DNA from: Rhodospirillaceae bacterium
GTDB lineage: Bacteria > Pseudomonadota > Alphaproteobacteria > Dongiales > Dongiaceae
NCBI GenBank assembly: GCA_016794165.1
Contig: JAEUKV010000253.1
Coordinates: forward strand, 1 to 33,461
DNA: 33,461 nucleotides
Direction: 5' to 3'
Shown: one piece after another, positions 1 to 7,075 of the stretch
Position numbering within the stretch: the stretch's first letter is position 1
How the letters are laid out: each line of letters starts with the position of its first letter
Translations under genes and position numbers: made by a program
Notes under the pieces: generated by a model
What the model saw: only the letters and a program-made list of their open reading frames with translations
Told to the model about the DNA's origin: nothing
The model's database searches: none

Positions 1-1
1 G

Positions 2-136
2 GCGGCTTCGGCGACCAAGGAGTACACTTTTTTCTACAGCGTCACCGCTGCCGGTTTTCTCATGATCACCATCGTCTCCATGCTTCTTTTTCATCTGGCC
101 GAACGCCGCGCCTATCGCGGCATCCGGCGAGCGTAG
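2..136 (+). CDS. Amino acid ABC transporter permease, C-terminal end (partial)
   Basis: The frame starting at base 2 is open to a TAG at 134-136 and encodes the last 44 residues of a protein that begins outside the window. The fragment has one hydrophobic membrane span followed by a short basic tail rich in arginine (ERRAYRGIRRA). This is how HisQ/HisM-type permeases of polar amino acid ABC importers usually end. The stop lies 12 bases before the start of a second permease, which fits the usual pairing of two such subunits that form the inner-membrane channel. The assignment rests mostly on the neighbour, because the EAA loop that contacts the ATPase is outside the window. Confidence 0.75.
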   Translation, partial: AASATKEYTFFYSVTAAGFLMITIVSMLLFHLAERRAYRGIRRA

Positions 137-148
137 GGGAAAGCGACG

Positions 149-916
149 ATGGACCAGCGCCTCGGTTTTTTCGAATATCTTTTCACCTATGTGATGCCGA
201 TCCTCGTTGGCGGCATCCCCATGACGCTCGCGGTGACCGGGATTGCGTTTATCTGCGGAAATCTTCTCGCCTTACCCATCGCCGTGGCGCGGGTCTCGCC
301 CAATCTGCTGCTGCGGGGACCGGCCTATGGCTACATCCTGTTCATGCGCGGCACCCCGCTGTTGGTGCAGCTCTATCTCATCTACTACGGCTTCAAGAGC
401 GAATTGCCGATCGAATGGGTGCGCGATTCCTGGGCCAAGCCGATCCTGCGCAATGCCTATTGGTACGCCGCCCTCGCTTTCAGCCTCAACACGGCGGGCT
501 ATACTGCCGAGATTCTGCGCGGTGCCATCCAGGCGGTGCCGCATGGCGAGATCGAAGCCGGCAAGGCCTTCGGCATGTCGCCGCGCCAGATCTTCTGGCG
601 CATCACCCTGCCGCGCGCCATTCGCATCTGCCTGCCGACCATGACTGGTGAAACCATCCTGCTGCTCAAGGCAACCTCGCTCTGCGCCTTCATCGCGGTT
701 TCCGACGTGATGCAGAAAGCGAACTACATTCGCGCCCAGGAATTGCGGGTCTATGAGCCGCTGCTGGGGGCGGCGATCATTTATGTCTGCCTGGTGTTCG
801 TACTGACCCGCATCCTCAATTTCGTGGAACGACACCTGAACAAGGATCGCCTGCAGCCGCCGAGCAGCTCTGGCAAGCCGGACGCTGTCATGGTCCGCGC
901 TGGCGGGCCTGCCTGA
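149..916 (+). CDS. Polar amino acid ABC transporter permease (HisM/HisQ family)
   Basis: This 255-residue inner-membrane protein is a permease subunit of an ATP-driven amino acid importer. Several hydrophobic spans are visible. The cytoplasmic EAA loop that docks the ATPase is at about residues 136-155 (EAGKAFGM, ending in ITLP). The N-terminal GIPMTLAVT segment and the MRGTPLLVQL segment near residue 66 are typical of the His/Glu/Asp/octopine permease group. A purine-rich GGGGAAAG lies just before the ATG. It follows the first permease by 12 bases, so the two probably form a heterodimeric channel. The binding protein and ATPase genes are not in the window, and the substrate cannot be read from the sequence. 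Confidence 0.93.
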   Translation: MDQRLGFFEYLFTYVMPILVGGIPMTLAVTGIAFICGNLLALPIAVARVSPNLLLRGPAYGYILFMRGTPLLVQLYLIYYGFKSELPIEWVRDSWAKPILRNAYWYAALAFSLNTAGYTAEILRGAIQAVPHGEIEAGKAFGMSPRQIFWRITLPRAIRICLPTMTGETILLLKATSLCAFIAVSDVMQKANYIRAQELRVYEPLLGAAIIYVCLVFVLTRILNFVERHLNKDRLQPPSSSGKPDAVMVRAGGPA

Positions 917-921
917 TCGTC

Positions 922-1962
922 GTGCGCAAAGGCGGGCGAAGGTGGATTGCCGCCGTACTTGCACTGCTGGTGCTGCTCGGTGCCACCTACACCGTCTACT
1001 GGCGCCATGTGGCGGCGGAACTCGAGGGCGGCATTGCTGCCTGGGCCGAGGCTGAGCGTGCCGCCGGCGGCACGGTCGAGTTCAGCGACGGCTCCATCAC
1101 CGGCTTTCCCTTCGCCTTCCGGCGCGATTTTGGTGAGGTGACAATCTGGCGGCCGATGTCGGGGGGGACATGGTCGGCGACCGGCGTGCATGCCATCGCG
1201 ACTTTGCGCCCATGGCAATTGAACGTGATCGACGTCGCCGTCCAGGGGCCGGCGGACGCAGCGTTCATCACGCCCGAGGCGCTGCCGATCCGGCTTCACC
1301 TGGAGCAGGCCGCGGGACAGATTCGCCTGACGGCCGATGGCCGGCTGGACTGGGCGACAGTAAGCGCAGCGGAGGTCACGCTGGAACATGCCGGGCAAGT
1401 GTATGCTGCCACCTCGACGACCATGGTCCTGGATCCACCGCCACTCCAGCCGCGATCCCACCGCGATCCGCTGCTCGATCTTGAGCTTGATTTCCGGGAT
1501 GTGATGATGCCAGCCGGGCATCGTGCCCTGTCCGATGGCCCGGTCAGCGAGTTCTCGCTTGCCGCAACGGTATCTGGCGTACTGCCATTCGACTTGCCGC
1601 CAGACCTGGCCGTGGCGCAGTGGGCCGAAACCGGGGGCACCGTTGAGCTGCGTCGCTTCGGCTTCATTCAGGCGCCGCTCGACCTTGCCGGCGAGGGAAC
1701 GCTGGCACTCGATCACAATCTGCAGCTGCTGGGGGCGCTCACCATCCGCGCCCGGGGGCTGCCCGAGACGATCGACCTGCTGGCGGCCAATGGGGTGATC
1801 GAAGCTGGTGCTGCCCGCACCGGCCGGCTGATGGCGGAAGGGCTGGCCAAACCGGACGATCAGGGGAAGGACACGGTCAATGTCAGTCTCACCCTGCAGC
1901 AGGGATTCGCCTGGCTGGGTCCGATCAGGCTCATGCCGCTGCCGGTACTGGTCTGGAAGTAG
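922..1962 (+). CDS. DUF2125 domain-containing membrane-anchored protein
   Basis: A 346-residue protein starting at a GTG five bases after the permease stop, which suggests coupled translation. One hydrophobic segment at about residues 9-27 (IAAVLALLVLLGATY) should act as a membrane anchor or uncleaved signal. The rest is soluble and probably periplasmic. A GFPFAFRRDF motif near residue 53 and the repeated beta-strand pattern are characteristic of DUF2125, a family of unknown function mainly found in Alphaproteobacteria, where lengths of roughly 330-350 are usual. The neighbouring transporter genes are not a known functional link. No better start codon with a clear ribosome binding site is visible. 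Confidence 0.85.
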   Translation: MRKGGRRWIAAVLALLVLLGATYTVYWRHVAAELEGGIAAWAEAERAAGGTVEFSDGSITGFPFAFRRDFGEVTIWRPMSGGTWSATGVHAIATLRPWQLNVIDVAVQGPADAAFITPEALPIRLHLEQAAGQIRLTADGRLDWATVSAAEVTLEHAGQVYAATSTTMVLDPPPLQPRSHRDPLLDLELDFRDVMMPAGHRALSDGPVSEFSLAATVSGVLPFDLPPDLAVAQWAETGGTVELRRFGFIQAPLDLAGEGTLALDHNLQLLGALTIRARGLPETIDLLAANGVIEAGAARTGRLMAEGLAKPDDQGKDTVNVSLTLQQGFAWLGPIRLMPLPVLVWK

Positions 1963-1968
1963 AAAAAA

Positions 1969-1992
1969 AGCCCGCGCCGAACGGCGCGGGCT
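1969..1992 (-). terminator. Strong hairpin terminator between convergent genes
   Basis: Perfect 11-base arms (1969-1979 and 1982-1992, AGCCCGCGCCG and its complement) enclose two bases. A run of A at 1963-1969 becomes a U tract when read from the minus strand, making a classical rho-independent terminator for the homospermidine synthase transcript. On the plus strand only two T follow the stem, so termination of the DUF2125 transcript would be weaker. Confidence 0.88.
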
Positions 1993-2018
1993 TCGTCGAT
2001 TTCAACCCATGACCGTGT

Positions 2019-3440
2019 TCAGCGGCGGACGCGGAAATTCTCGAACTGCCAGGGATCCTTGGTGTCGAGACCCGGTTCCGGGAACAGCACATTGCGATCC
2101 TTGAGCGGGGTCCAGTCCGAGGCGCAACCGACCACGGGGCCGAGATAGGGCCGGCAGATGTCGAGGATATAGTCGTGGTCGATGTCTTCCGGCTCCACGA
2201 CTCCCTTGTTGGGGTTCTCGATCAGCCACATGGCGCCCGCCAGTACGGGTGCCGCGATCTGCGGTGAGGTGGCGTTGAAATCGGGCCCCATGACGCGGCG
2301 CGCCTCGTGGATCGAGAGCTGCGAGCCGTACCAATAGGCGCCGAAATCGCCCATCAGCAGGGCGCCCAGCTCGTCGATGCCGTCGACGATCTCTTCGTTG
2401 AGCGGCCGGATGTCCTTCTGCAGCACGAAACCCTTTTCCTGGAATTCGCGCACCGAGAGGACCGCGTCATCGCAGGGATGATAGGCGTAGTGCACGGTCG
2501 GGCGGTAGGTCACCTTGCCCTTCTCGACGACGCTGAAATAATCCGCCGTGGTGACCGATTCGCCATGGGTGATGAGATAGGCGATCATTGGTCCGCCATG
2601 GGGCGTCCAGGAACGCACTTCCGTGGTGCAGCCTGGCTGCCGGAGATAGATCGCCGCCCTGCTGCCGACCTTATGCTCCCCGGCGTTCTCCGGCAGCTTC
2701 TTCTCATGGGTGCCCCAGCCAAGCTCGGCCGGCTGGCAGCCCTCGCCGACGAAGCCGTGGATCGACCAGGTATTGCAGAACTCGCCCGGCAGCTTCGGCA
2801 CGTCGGTGACCTGCAAATCATGCTCGGCCACATGGATCACCTTGACACCACAGTCGCGCATCAGCCTCGCCCAGGCTTCGCGGGTCTTCGGCTTGGTGGC
2901 ATCCAGGCCGCGCATGCGCGCGATGTCGAGGAGGCCCTGTTTCACGAAATGACTGATGAGACCCGGATTGGCGCCATGGGTGAGGAGCGCCGAGGGGCCG
3001 TTCTTGGGGAATTTCTTGGCTGCTTCCAGAACCCGGTGGCGCAGATAGTAGTTGGTGCGCTGCTCTTCCGGGATGCTGGCGTTGTCGTAATAGCCGGCCC
3101 AGGGCTCGATGCAGGTGTCAATGTAAAGCACACCCTGCTTCTGGCACCAGGTGACCAGGGCCAGGGAATCGACCTCGACCGACAGATTGATCAGGAGATC
3201 GCCCTTGGAAAGATGTTTGCCGAGGAGCTTGGTGAAATTGCCCTGGTCCACCGGCTGGACGATGTAATTCATGCCTTTTTCGATGAAGCGCGCGGCATCG
3301 TCGCTGTGGTCGTCGCCGTCGATGACGGTTACGCGCGAGAGCGGCATGTCGAAGTGACGCTCGATCAGCGGCATCGTGCACCGGCCGACCGAGCCATATC
3401 CAATCATTACAATGCGGCCCTTATAGGGAAACTTTGCCAT
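2019..3440 (-). CDS. hss: Homospermidine synthase
   Basis: A 473-residue cytosolic enzyme that uses NAD to transfer an aminobutyl group between polyamines (putrescine, or spermidine plus putrescine) to make sym-homospermidine. The Rossmann dinucleotide motif GYGSVG is at residues 14-19. The family signatures GANPG and the block with NTWS followed by QPAELGWGTHE are present, and the length matches the roughly 475 residues of characterised bacterial enzymes. Two adjacent ATGs occur. The one at 3440 is preferred because GAGG (3447-3450) sits six bases upstream of it, whereas it is only three bases from the ATG at 3443. The gene appears monocistronic, with a private terminator at 1969-1992 and a structured region upstream. 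The product makes homospermidine a likely polyamine of this organism. Confidence 0.95.
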   Translation of the reverse strand: MAKFPYKGRIVMIGYGSVGRCTMPLIERHFDMPLSRVTVIDGDDHSDDAARFIEKGMNYIVQPVDQGNFTKLLGKHLSKGDLLINLSVEVDSLALVTWCQKQGVLYIDTCIEPWAGYYDNASIPEEQRTNYYLRHRVLEAAKKFPKNGPSALLTHGANPGLISHFVKQGLLDIARMRGLDATKPKTREAWARLMRDCGVKVIHVAEHDLQVTDVPKLPGEFCNTWSIHGFVGEGCQPAELGWGTHEKKLPENAGEHKVGSRAAIYLRQPGCTTEVRSWTPHGGPMIAYLITHGESVTTADYFSVVEKGKVTYRPTVHYAYHPCDDAVLSVREFQEKGFVLQKDIRPLNEEIVDGIDELGALLMGDFGAYWYGSQLSIHEARRVMGPDFNATSPQIAAPVLAGAMWLIENPNKGVVEPEDIDHDYILDICRPYLGPVVGCASDWTPLKDRNVLFPEPGLDTKDPWQFENFRVRR

Positions 3441-3474
3441 CATCTACCTCATGTCCAGAAAATGTGGTCGGTAC

Positions 3475-3525
3475 GCTGCCGGATACCGGCAGCCAGCTTC
3501 GCGCAAATGAGCGCCGCAAACGGCG
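3475..3525 (-). promoter_or_regulatory. Two hairpins between the aromatic operon and hss
   Basis: The 171-base gap between the small chorismate mutase gene and hss holds two inverted repeats. One has perfect 8-base arms at 3475-3482 and 3486-3493 (GCTGCCGG with a 3-base loop). The other has 5-base arms at 3512-3516 and 3521-3525 (CGCCG with a 4-base loop). Both lie on the same transcript direction as the genes on each side. They could be the end of the aromatic operon or a structured leader of hss. Neither is followed by a U tract on the minus strand, so simple rho-independent termination is not supported. Confidence 0.4.
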
Positions 3526-3614
3526 GGATTGTCGACCAAAGAGCCCCGAGACATCGGCGCTTAAGGGAAATTGCCCGGCTGTGCAAGTGAATTTTCGGGG
3601 GGCGGCGTGTGCGG

Positions 3615-3920
3615 CTACCGATGCAGCCGGTCGAACACGCCGAATTCGTGCTGGATCGAGCGCTCAATGAGGTCGCGGTAGAGCGGCTCGACGAAATCCG
3701 GGTCGAGCCCCGCAGCAGCGGCGGCGGCGCGCACCTTGGCCACCACATCCGCGATTCTGGCCTCGTCGCGCACCGCCTCGCGGCTCATCTTGAGGCGCCC
3801 GGCCTCGTTGATAAAATGCAGGCGTTCGGCGAGCAGCGCCACAATCTCGCGGTCGAGGGCGTCGATCGCGTCGCGGACTTCGCCCATGTCGCGGCAGGTC
3901 TTGCGGCGCAAGGTTGCCAT
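3615..3920 (-). CDS. Small chorismate mutase (AroQ-type), last gene of aromatic operon
   Basis: A 101-residue all-alpha protein. It carries the AroQ pattern of an arginine in the first helix (EVRDAIDALD, residues 14-23), an ERLHFI segment in the same helix and a lysine at GRLK. An RDEARI segment and a C-terminal helix with ERSIQHEF follow. The TC-x2-M opening is common in stand-alone alphaproteobacterial chorismate mutases. The reaction is chorismate to prephenate. Its ATG overlaps the TGA of the upstream tyrA by one base (TGATG), so translation is probably coupled. It is the second chorismate mutase domain in this operon. Isochorismate-pyruvate lyases (PchB) share the fold, but the genomic context favours aromatic amino acid synthesis. 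Confidence 0.82.
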   Translation of the reverse strand: MATLRRKTCRDMGEVRDAIDALDREIVALLAERLHFINEAGRLKMSREAVRDEARIADVVAKVRAAAAAAGLDPDFVEPLYRDLIERSIQHEFGVFDRLHR

Positions 3921-4804
3921 CACGCCTGCTTTGCGTCGATGATGCCGCGACGCACTTCGCGGGTGCGCGTGAAGGTCTCGAACAGCTTGTCGCCTTCGCC
4001 CCAGCGTATGGCCCGCTGCAATGCCGTCAAATCCTCGGTGAAGCGACCGAGGATCTCCAGCACCGCCTCGCGGTTGTTGAGGAAGATATCGCGCCACATG
4101 GTGGGGTCCGAGGCGGCGATACGCGTGAAGTCGCGGAAGCCCGACGCCGAGAACTTGATCACTTCCGACTGTGTCGAGGTTTCCAGCTGGGTTGCCGTGT
4201 CGACGATGGTGTAGGCGATAAGGTGCGGGAGATGCGAAGTGATGGCCAGCACCTGGTCGTGATGGCCTGGCTCCATGATCTCGACCATCGAACCCACCCG
4301 TTCCCACAGGAACTTCAGACGCGTCACCGCCTCGGGATCAGTGCCGGGCACGGGGGTAAGGATCAGCCATCGACCCCTGAAGAGCTCGGCAAAGCCGGCA
4401 CGGGGGCCGGAATGCTCGGTGCCGGCGATGGGGTGGCCGGGAATGAAATGAACTCCCTCCGGCACATGCGGCCCAAGATCGCGGATGACCGCCTGCTTGA
4501 CCGAACCCACGTCGGTAAGGGTGGCGCCGGGCTTCAACCCGCTCGCGAGTTCGGGGCCAAGCTCGGCATAGGTGCCGATGGGCGTCGCGAGGACGACCAG
4601 ATCGGCACCGGCGACGGCCGCGGCGAGGCTGCTCTCGACCCGACCGAGACCCAGCTCGGTGGCGGCGGTACGCGCCTCCGCGCTCGCGTCGAAAATGGCG
4701 ATCTCGCGGACAAGACCCGCCGCTTTCAGGGCGCGGGCCAGCGACGAGCCGATCAGGCCGATGCCGATCAGCGCGACGCGGTCGAAGAGGACCGGTTCCG
4801 TCAT
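3920..4804 (-). CDS. tyrA: Prephenate/arogenate dehydrogenase
   Basis: A 294-residue NAD(P)-dependent oxidative decarboxylase that makes 4-hydroxyphenylpyruvate from prephenate, or tyrosine from arogenate. The Rossmann motif GIGLIG is at residues 14-19. The substrate-site block HPIAGTEHSG is at 124-133, with the conserved histidine, and SHLPHLIAY further on marks the helical dimerisation domain. No ACT domain is present at the C terminus, so feedback control through such a domain is absent. The ATG overlaps the TGA of the aminotransferase gene in a four-base ATGA. A dehydrogenase next to a HisC-type aminotransferase resembles the Zymomonas tyrC/hisH pair, whose dehydrogenase is a broad cyclohexadienyl enzyme. 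Which substrate and which cofactor are used here cannot be read directly. Confidence 0.95.
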   Translation of the reverse strand: MTEPVLFDRVALIGIGLIGSSLARALKAAGLVREIAIFDASAEARTAATELGLGRVESSLAAAVAGADLVVLATPIGTYAELGPELASGLKPGATLTDVGSVKQAVIRDLGPHVPEGVHFIPGHPIAGTEHSGPRAGFAELFRGRWLILTPVPGTDPEAVTRLKFLWERVGSMVEIMEPGHHDQVLAITSHLPHLIAYTIVDTATQLETSTQSEVIKFSASGFRDFTRIAASDPTMWRDIFLNNREAVLEILGRFTEDLTALQRAIRWGEGDKLFETFTRTREVRRGIIDAKQA

Positions 4805-5901
4805 TGTGTCGCCGCTCCCTCTACAAACTCGGCGAGCGCCGCGGCGCAGGCCTTGACGGCCGCTTCCTCGGCGATGGTGATGCGCAGGCAGTCGGGCAGG
4901 CCATAAGCGCCCATCTTGCGCACCAGGATCCGGCGTGCCTTCAGGAATTTCTCGGCCGCATCGGCATTGAGCCTGGCATCGGTCGGGAAGCGCACCAGCA
5001 CGAAATTGGTGACGGACGGATAGGGGTGGAGGCCGATGGCCTTCATCTGCCCGACGAACCAGGGCAGCCAATGATCGTTGTGGGCCTTTGATCGGCTGAC
5101 ATGATCGTGATCGGCCAGCGCCGCGATGCCCGCCAGCTGCGCCGGTGCCGCCACGTTGAAGACGCCGCGGATACGGTGCAGCACGTCGATGATGCTCTTC
5201 TGGCCATAGGCCCAGCCGAGGCGCAGGGCGGCCAGGCCGTAGATCTTGGAGAAGGTCCGCGAGACGAGGACGTTGTCGTATTCCTTCACCAGTTCCGAGC
5301 CGTCGCTGTAGTCGGGCTTGTCGACATATTCGGCATAGGCAGCGTCGATCACGAGGAGCACATTCTCAGGCAGGCGCTCGCGCAGGCGGCGCATCTCGGC
5401 AGCCGGGATATAGCTGCCGGTCGGGTTGTTCGGGTTGGCGACGAAGCAGATCTTCGTCCGCGGTGTCACCTTGGCCAGCAGCGCATCGACGTCGGTGGTG
5501 AGGTCTTTCTCTGGCGCCGTTACCGGCGTCGCCCCCACCGATTGCGCGGCGATGGGATAAATCAGGAAACCGTGGCGCGAATAGAGCACCTCGTCCCCGG
5601 GCCCGGCATAGGCACGGGCGATCAGGACCAGGATATCGTCCGACCCGGTGCCGCAGATGATCTCGTCCTCGCTGCCGCCCACTTCGCGCGCCAGGGCGGC
5701 CCGAAGCGCATGGCTGGCGCCGTCGGGGTAGCGATGCAATTCGCTGGCGCCCTTGGCATAGGCGGCCATGGCGTTGGCGCTGGCGCCGAGCGCGCTCTCG
5801 TTGGACGACATCTTGTAAATCGGCCCGGAGCCCGGCAGATCGTGCTCGCCCGGCACATAGGCAGCGATGTCGAGGATTCCGGGTCGCACGGCAAGACTCA
5901 T
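4801..5901 (-). CDS. hisC: HisC-type aminotransferase, probably aromatic
   Basis: A 366-residue fold-type I PLP enzyme. Visible cofactor residues are Asn157 in NPNNPTG, Asp186 and Tyr189 in VIDAAYAEY, the Schiff-base lysine Lys219 in SRTFSKIYGLA, and Arg227. It belongs to the histidinol-phosphate aminotransferase subfamily. The sequence alone would support transamination of histidinol phosphate, but none of the neighbours is a histidine gene. The gene sits between chorismate mutase and prephenate dehydrogenase, 33 bases after the former and overlapping the latter. Transamination of phenylpyruvate, 4-hydroxyphenylpyruvate or prephenate is therefore the more likely main job, perhaps alongside histidine synthesis. 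Confidence 0.93.
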   Translation of the reverse strand: MSLAVRPGILDIAAYVPGEHDLPGSGPIYKMSSNESALGASANAMAAYAKGASELHRYPDGASHALRAALAREVGGSEDEIICGTGSDDILVLIARAYAGPGDEVLYSRHGFLIYPIAAQSVGATPVTAPEKDLTTDVDALLAKVTPRTKICFVANPNNPTGSYIPAAEMRRLRERLPENVLLVIDAAYAEYVDKPDYSDGSELVKEYDNVLVSRTFSKIYGLAALRLGWAYGQKSIIDVLHRIRGVFNVAAPAQLAGIAALADHDHVSRSKAHNDHWLPWFVGQMKAIGLHPYPSVTNFVLVRFPTDARLNADAAEKFLKARRILVRKMGAYGLPDCLRITIAEEAAVKACAAALAEFVEGAATQ

Positions 5902-5934
5902 GACGGTTTACTCCAGCTGGCGCGCGCGCTGGGC

Positions 5935-6846
5935 TCAGCGGCCCGGCTCGTCGGCGAGTTCGGCTTTGGTCAGCGGCTCGGCATAGGCGCCGATGGTATG
6001 GAGCCGCGCCTCCTTGCCAAGTCCGCCGGTGACCAGGGTCAGGCGTGGGTCCGCCTCTGCGACATAACCGGCGACCTCGATCAGATTGAGGTCCGGACCA
6101 CGGCGGTCGCGGCCGCCATGGATGAAACTGGTTTCCAGTCCGACTCCCGCCAGGGCCTGGCGCAGCGCCGAGCGGCTGACCGGCTCCGGCGCTTCCAGGA
6201 CCAGCAGGGAATGGTCCCGGTCGGTGGGTTCGGTCGGTGTCCGGCCGACCACCAGGGCCTGTAGATCCGGGTTACGCTGGTTGCCGGGATCGCCAAAGGG
6301 CAGGCGGGCGATGACATGGGGCAGTTGCGGCGAGCCCATCAGGCGCCGCCACCAGGGGTCTGTATCGTCCTCGCGCGGAAAGGGAAGAACCGCCACCGTG
6401 GCGGACCCATCCATCACCGCCGAGAGCACCCGATCAACACGGCTGAAGGTCAGCAGCTTGACCCGGCTACCGTAATGGTCGCGGGCGAGGTCCCAGAAGC
6501 CAGGCTGACCCTGCGGGGCGTAGACGGCGACCGCAAAGGGCCCTTCCACCTGCAGCAGGGCCGAGATCATCTCGCGCCACATGCGCACCAGCACCGCCTT
6601 GGGCAGCTTGCCCCTGTGGCGCGCCACCAGACGCCGCAGAATCCGTGCTTCCCGGGCCGGGCGGATGAATTTGGCACCCTCGGCCGGGGAATCGCCCGAT
6701 ACTGGCTGCTTGGCCGCCTTGGCCTCGCCCACGGCCACGGCCAGCTCGGTCCGCTGCATCAGCAGGTCGTGCAGTTGATCGTCGATGGCGTCGATCTTTT
6801 GGCGCAGGCCGATCAACGCATCGGAATTGTTACCAGAACCGTGCAT
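5935..6846 (-). CDS. Chorismate mutase fused to a degenerate prephenate dehydratase-like/ACT region
   Basis: This 303-residue protein opens the aromatic operon. Residues 10-100 form an AroQ chorismate mutase, with Arg15 (GLRQKI), Arg32 (MQRTELA), Lys43 (GEAK), the ARE segment near 65 and a glutamine in SALLQ near 98. The rest resembles the dehydratase and regulatory parts of P-proteins and ends in an ACT-like segment (IGAYAEPL). At the place where true dehydratases have the catalytic Thr-Arg-Phe, this protein reads NPDLQALVV, so the dehydratase activity is probably lost. The start ATG at 6846 follows a G-rich stretch (GGGGGA), and no alternative in-frame ATG is close. Chorismate mutase function is well supported. 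The role of the C-terminal half, perhaps allosteric sensing, is inferred. Confidence 0.82.
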   Translation of the reverse strand: MHGSGNNSDALIGLRQKIDAIDDQLHDLLMQRTELAVAVGEAKAAKQPVSGDSPAEGAKFIRPAREARILRRLVARHRGKLPKAVLVRMWREMISALLQVEGPFAVAVYAPQGQPGFWDLARDHYGSRVKLLTFSRVDRVLSAVMDGSATVAVLPFPREDDTDPWWRRLMGSPQLPHVIARLPFGDPGNQRNPDLQALVVGRTPTEPTDRDHSLLVLEAPEPVSRSALRQALAGVGLETSFIHGGRDRRGPDLNLIEVAGYVAEADPRLTLVTGGLGKEARLHTIGAYAEPLTKAELADEPGR

Positions 6847-6977
6847 GTTCCCCCGAACCGCTCCCCGCCAACCATGCCACAGCGCCCAAGCCCAAGCCGC
6901 GGCCGCGGTGGTTTGGGCGCGGCCCAGTGATAGCCGCCAAGCGGCGGAAAAGCAAAGAAAACCTTGAAAGAAGCCAT
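6813..6977 (-). promoter_or_regulatory. Candidate Phe-rich leader frame with inverted repeats upstream of the aromatic operon
   Basis: Within the 229-base gap before the chorismate mutase gene, an ATG at 6975-6977 opens a 54-codon frame starting MASFKVFFAFPP, then GGYHW. That is four Phe, one Tyr and one Trp in the first 18 codons. Behind these codons are a CCGCC/GGCGG hairpin (6934-6947) and a larger inverted repeat GCGCCCAA/TTGGGCGC (6882-6889 with 6913-6920) that encloses a 12-base palindrome CCGCGGCCGCGG (6897-6908). The arrangement resembles amino acid attenuators. However, the frame does not stop before the structures, it runs 34 bases into the chorismate mutase gene, and no U tract or strong ribosome binding site is visible. 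Confidence 0.35.
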
Positions 6978-7075
6978 TGAGTGGGCCGGGCTCCGTGGCA
7001 CCCTCATCACAGCCCCAAAACCGGCCCGGGACCCGAATATCCGGGACAGCGGCCGAGCGCGATTCCGGCGATGAT

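Noticed and set aside
2307..3590. 427-codon plus-strand frame
   Set aside because: It is antisense to homospermidine synthase and has a shadow-like composition.
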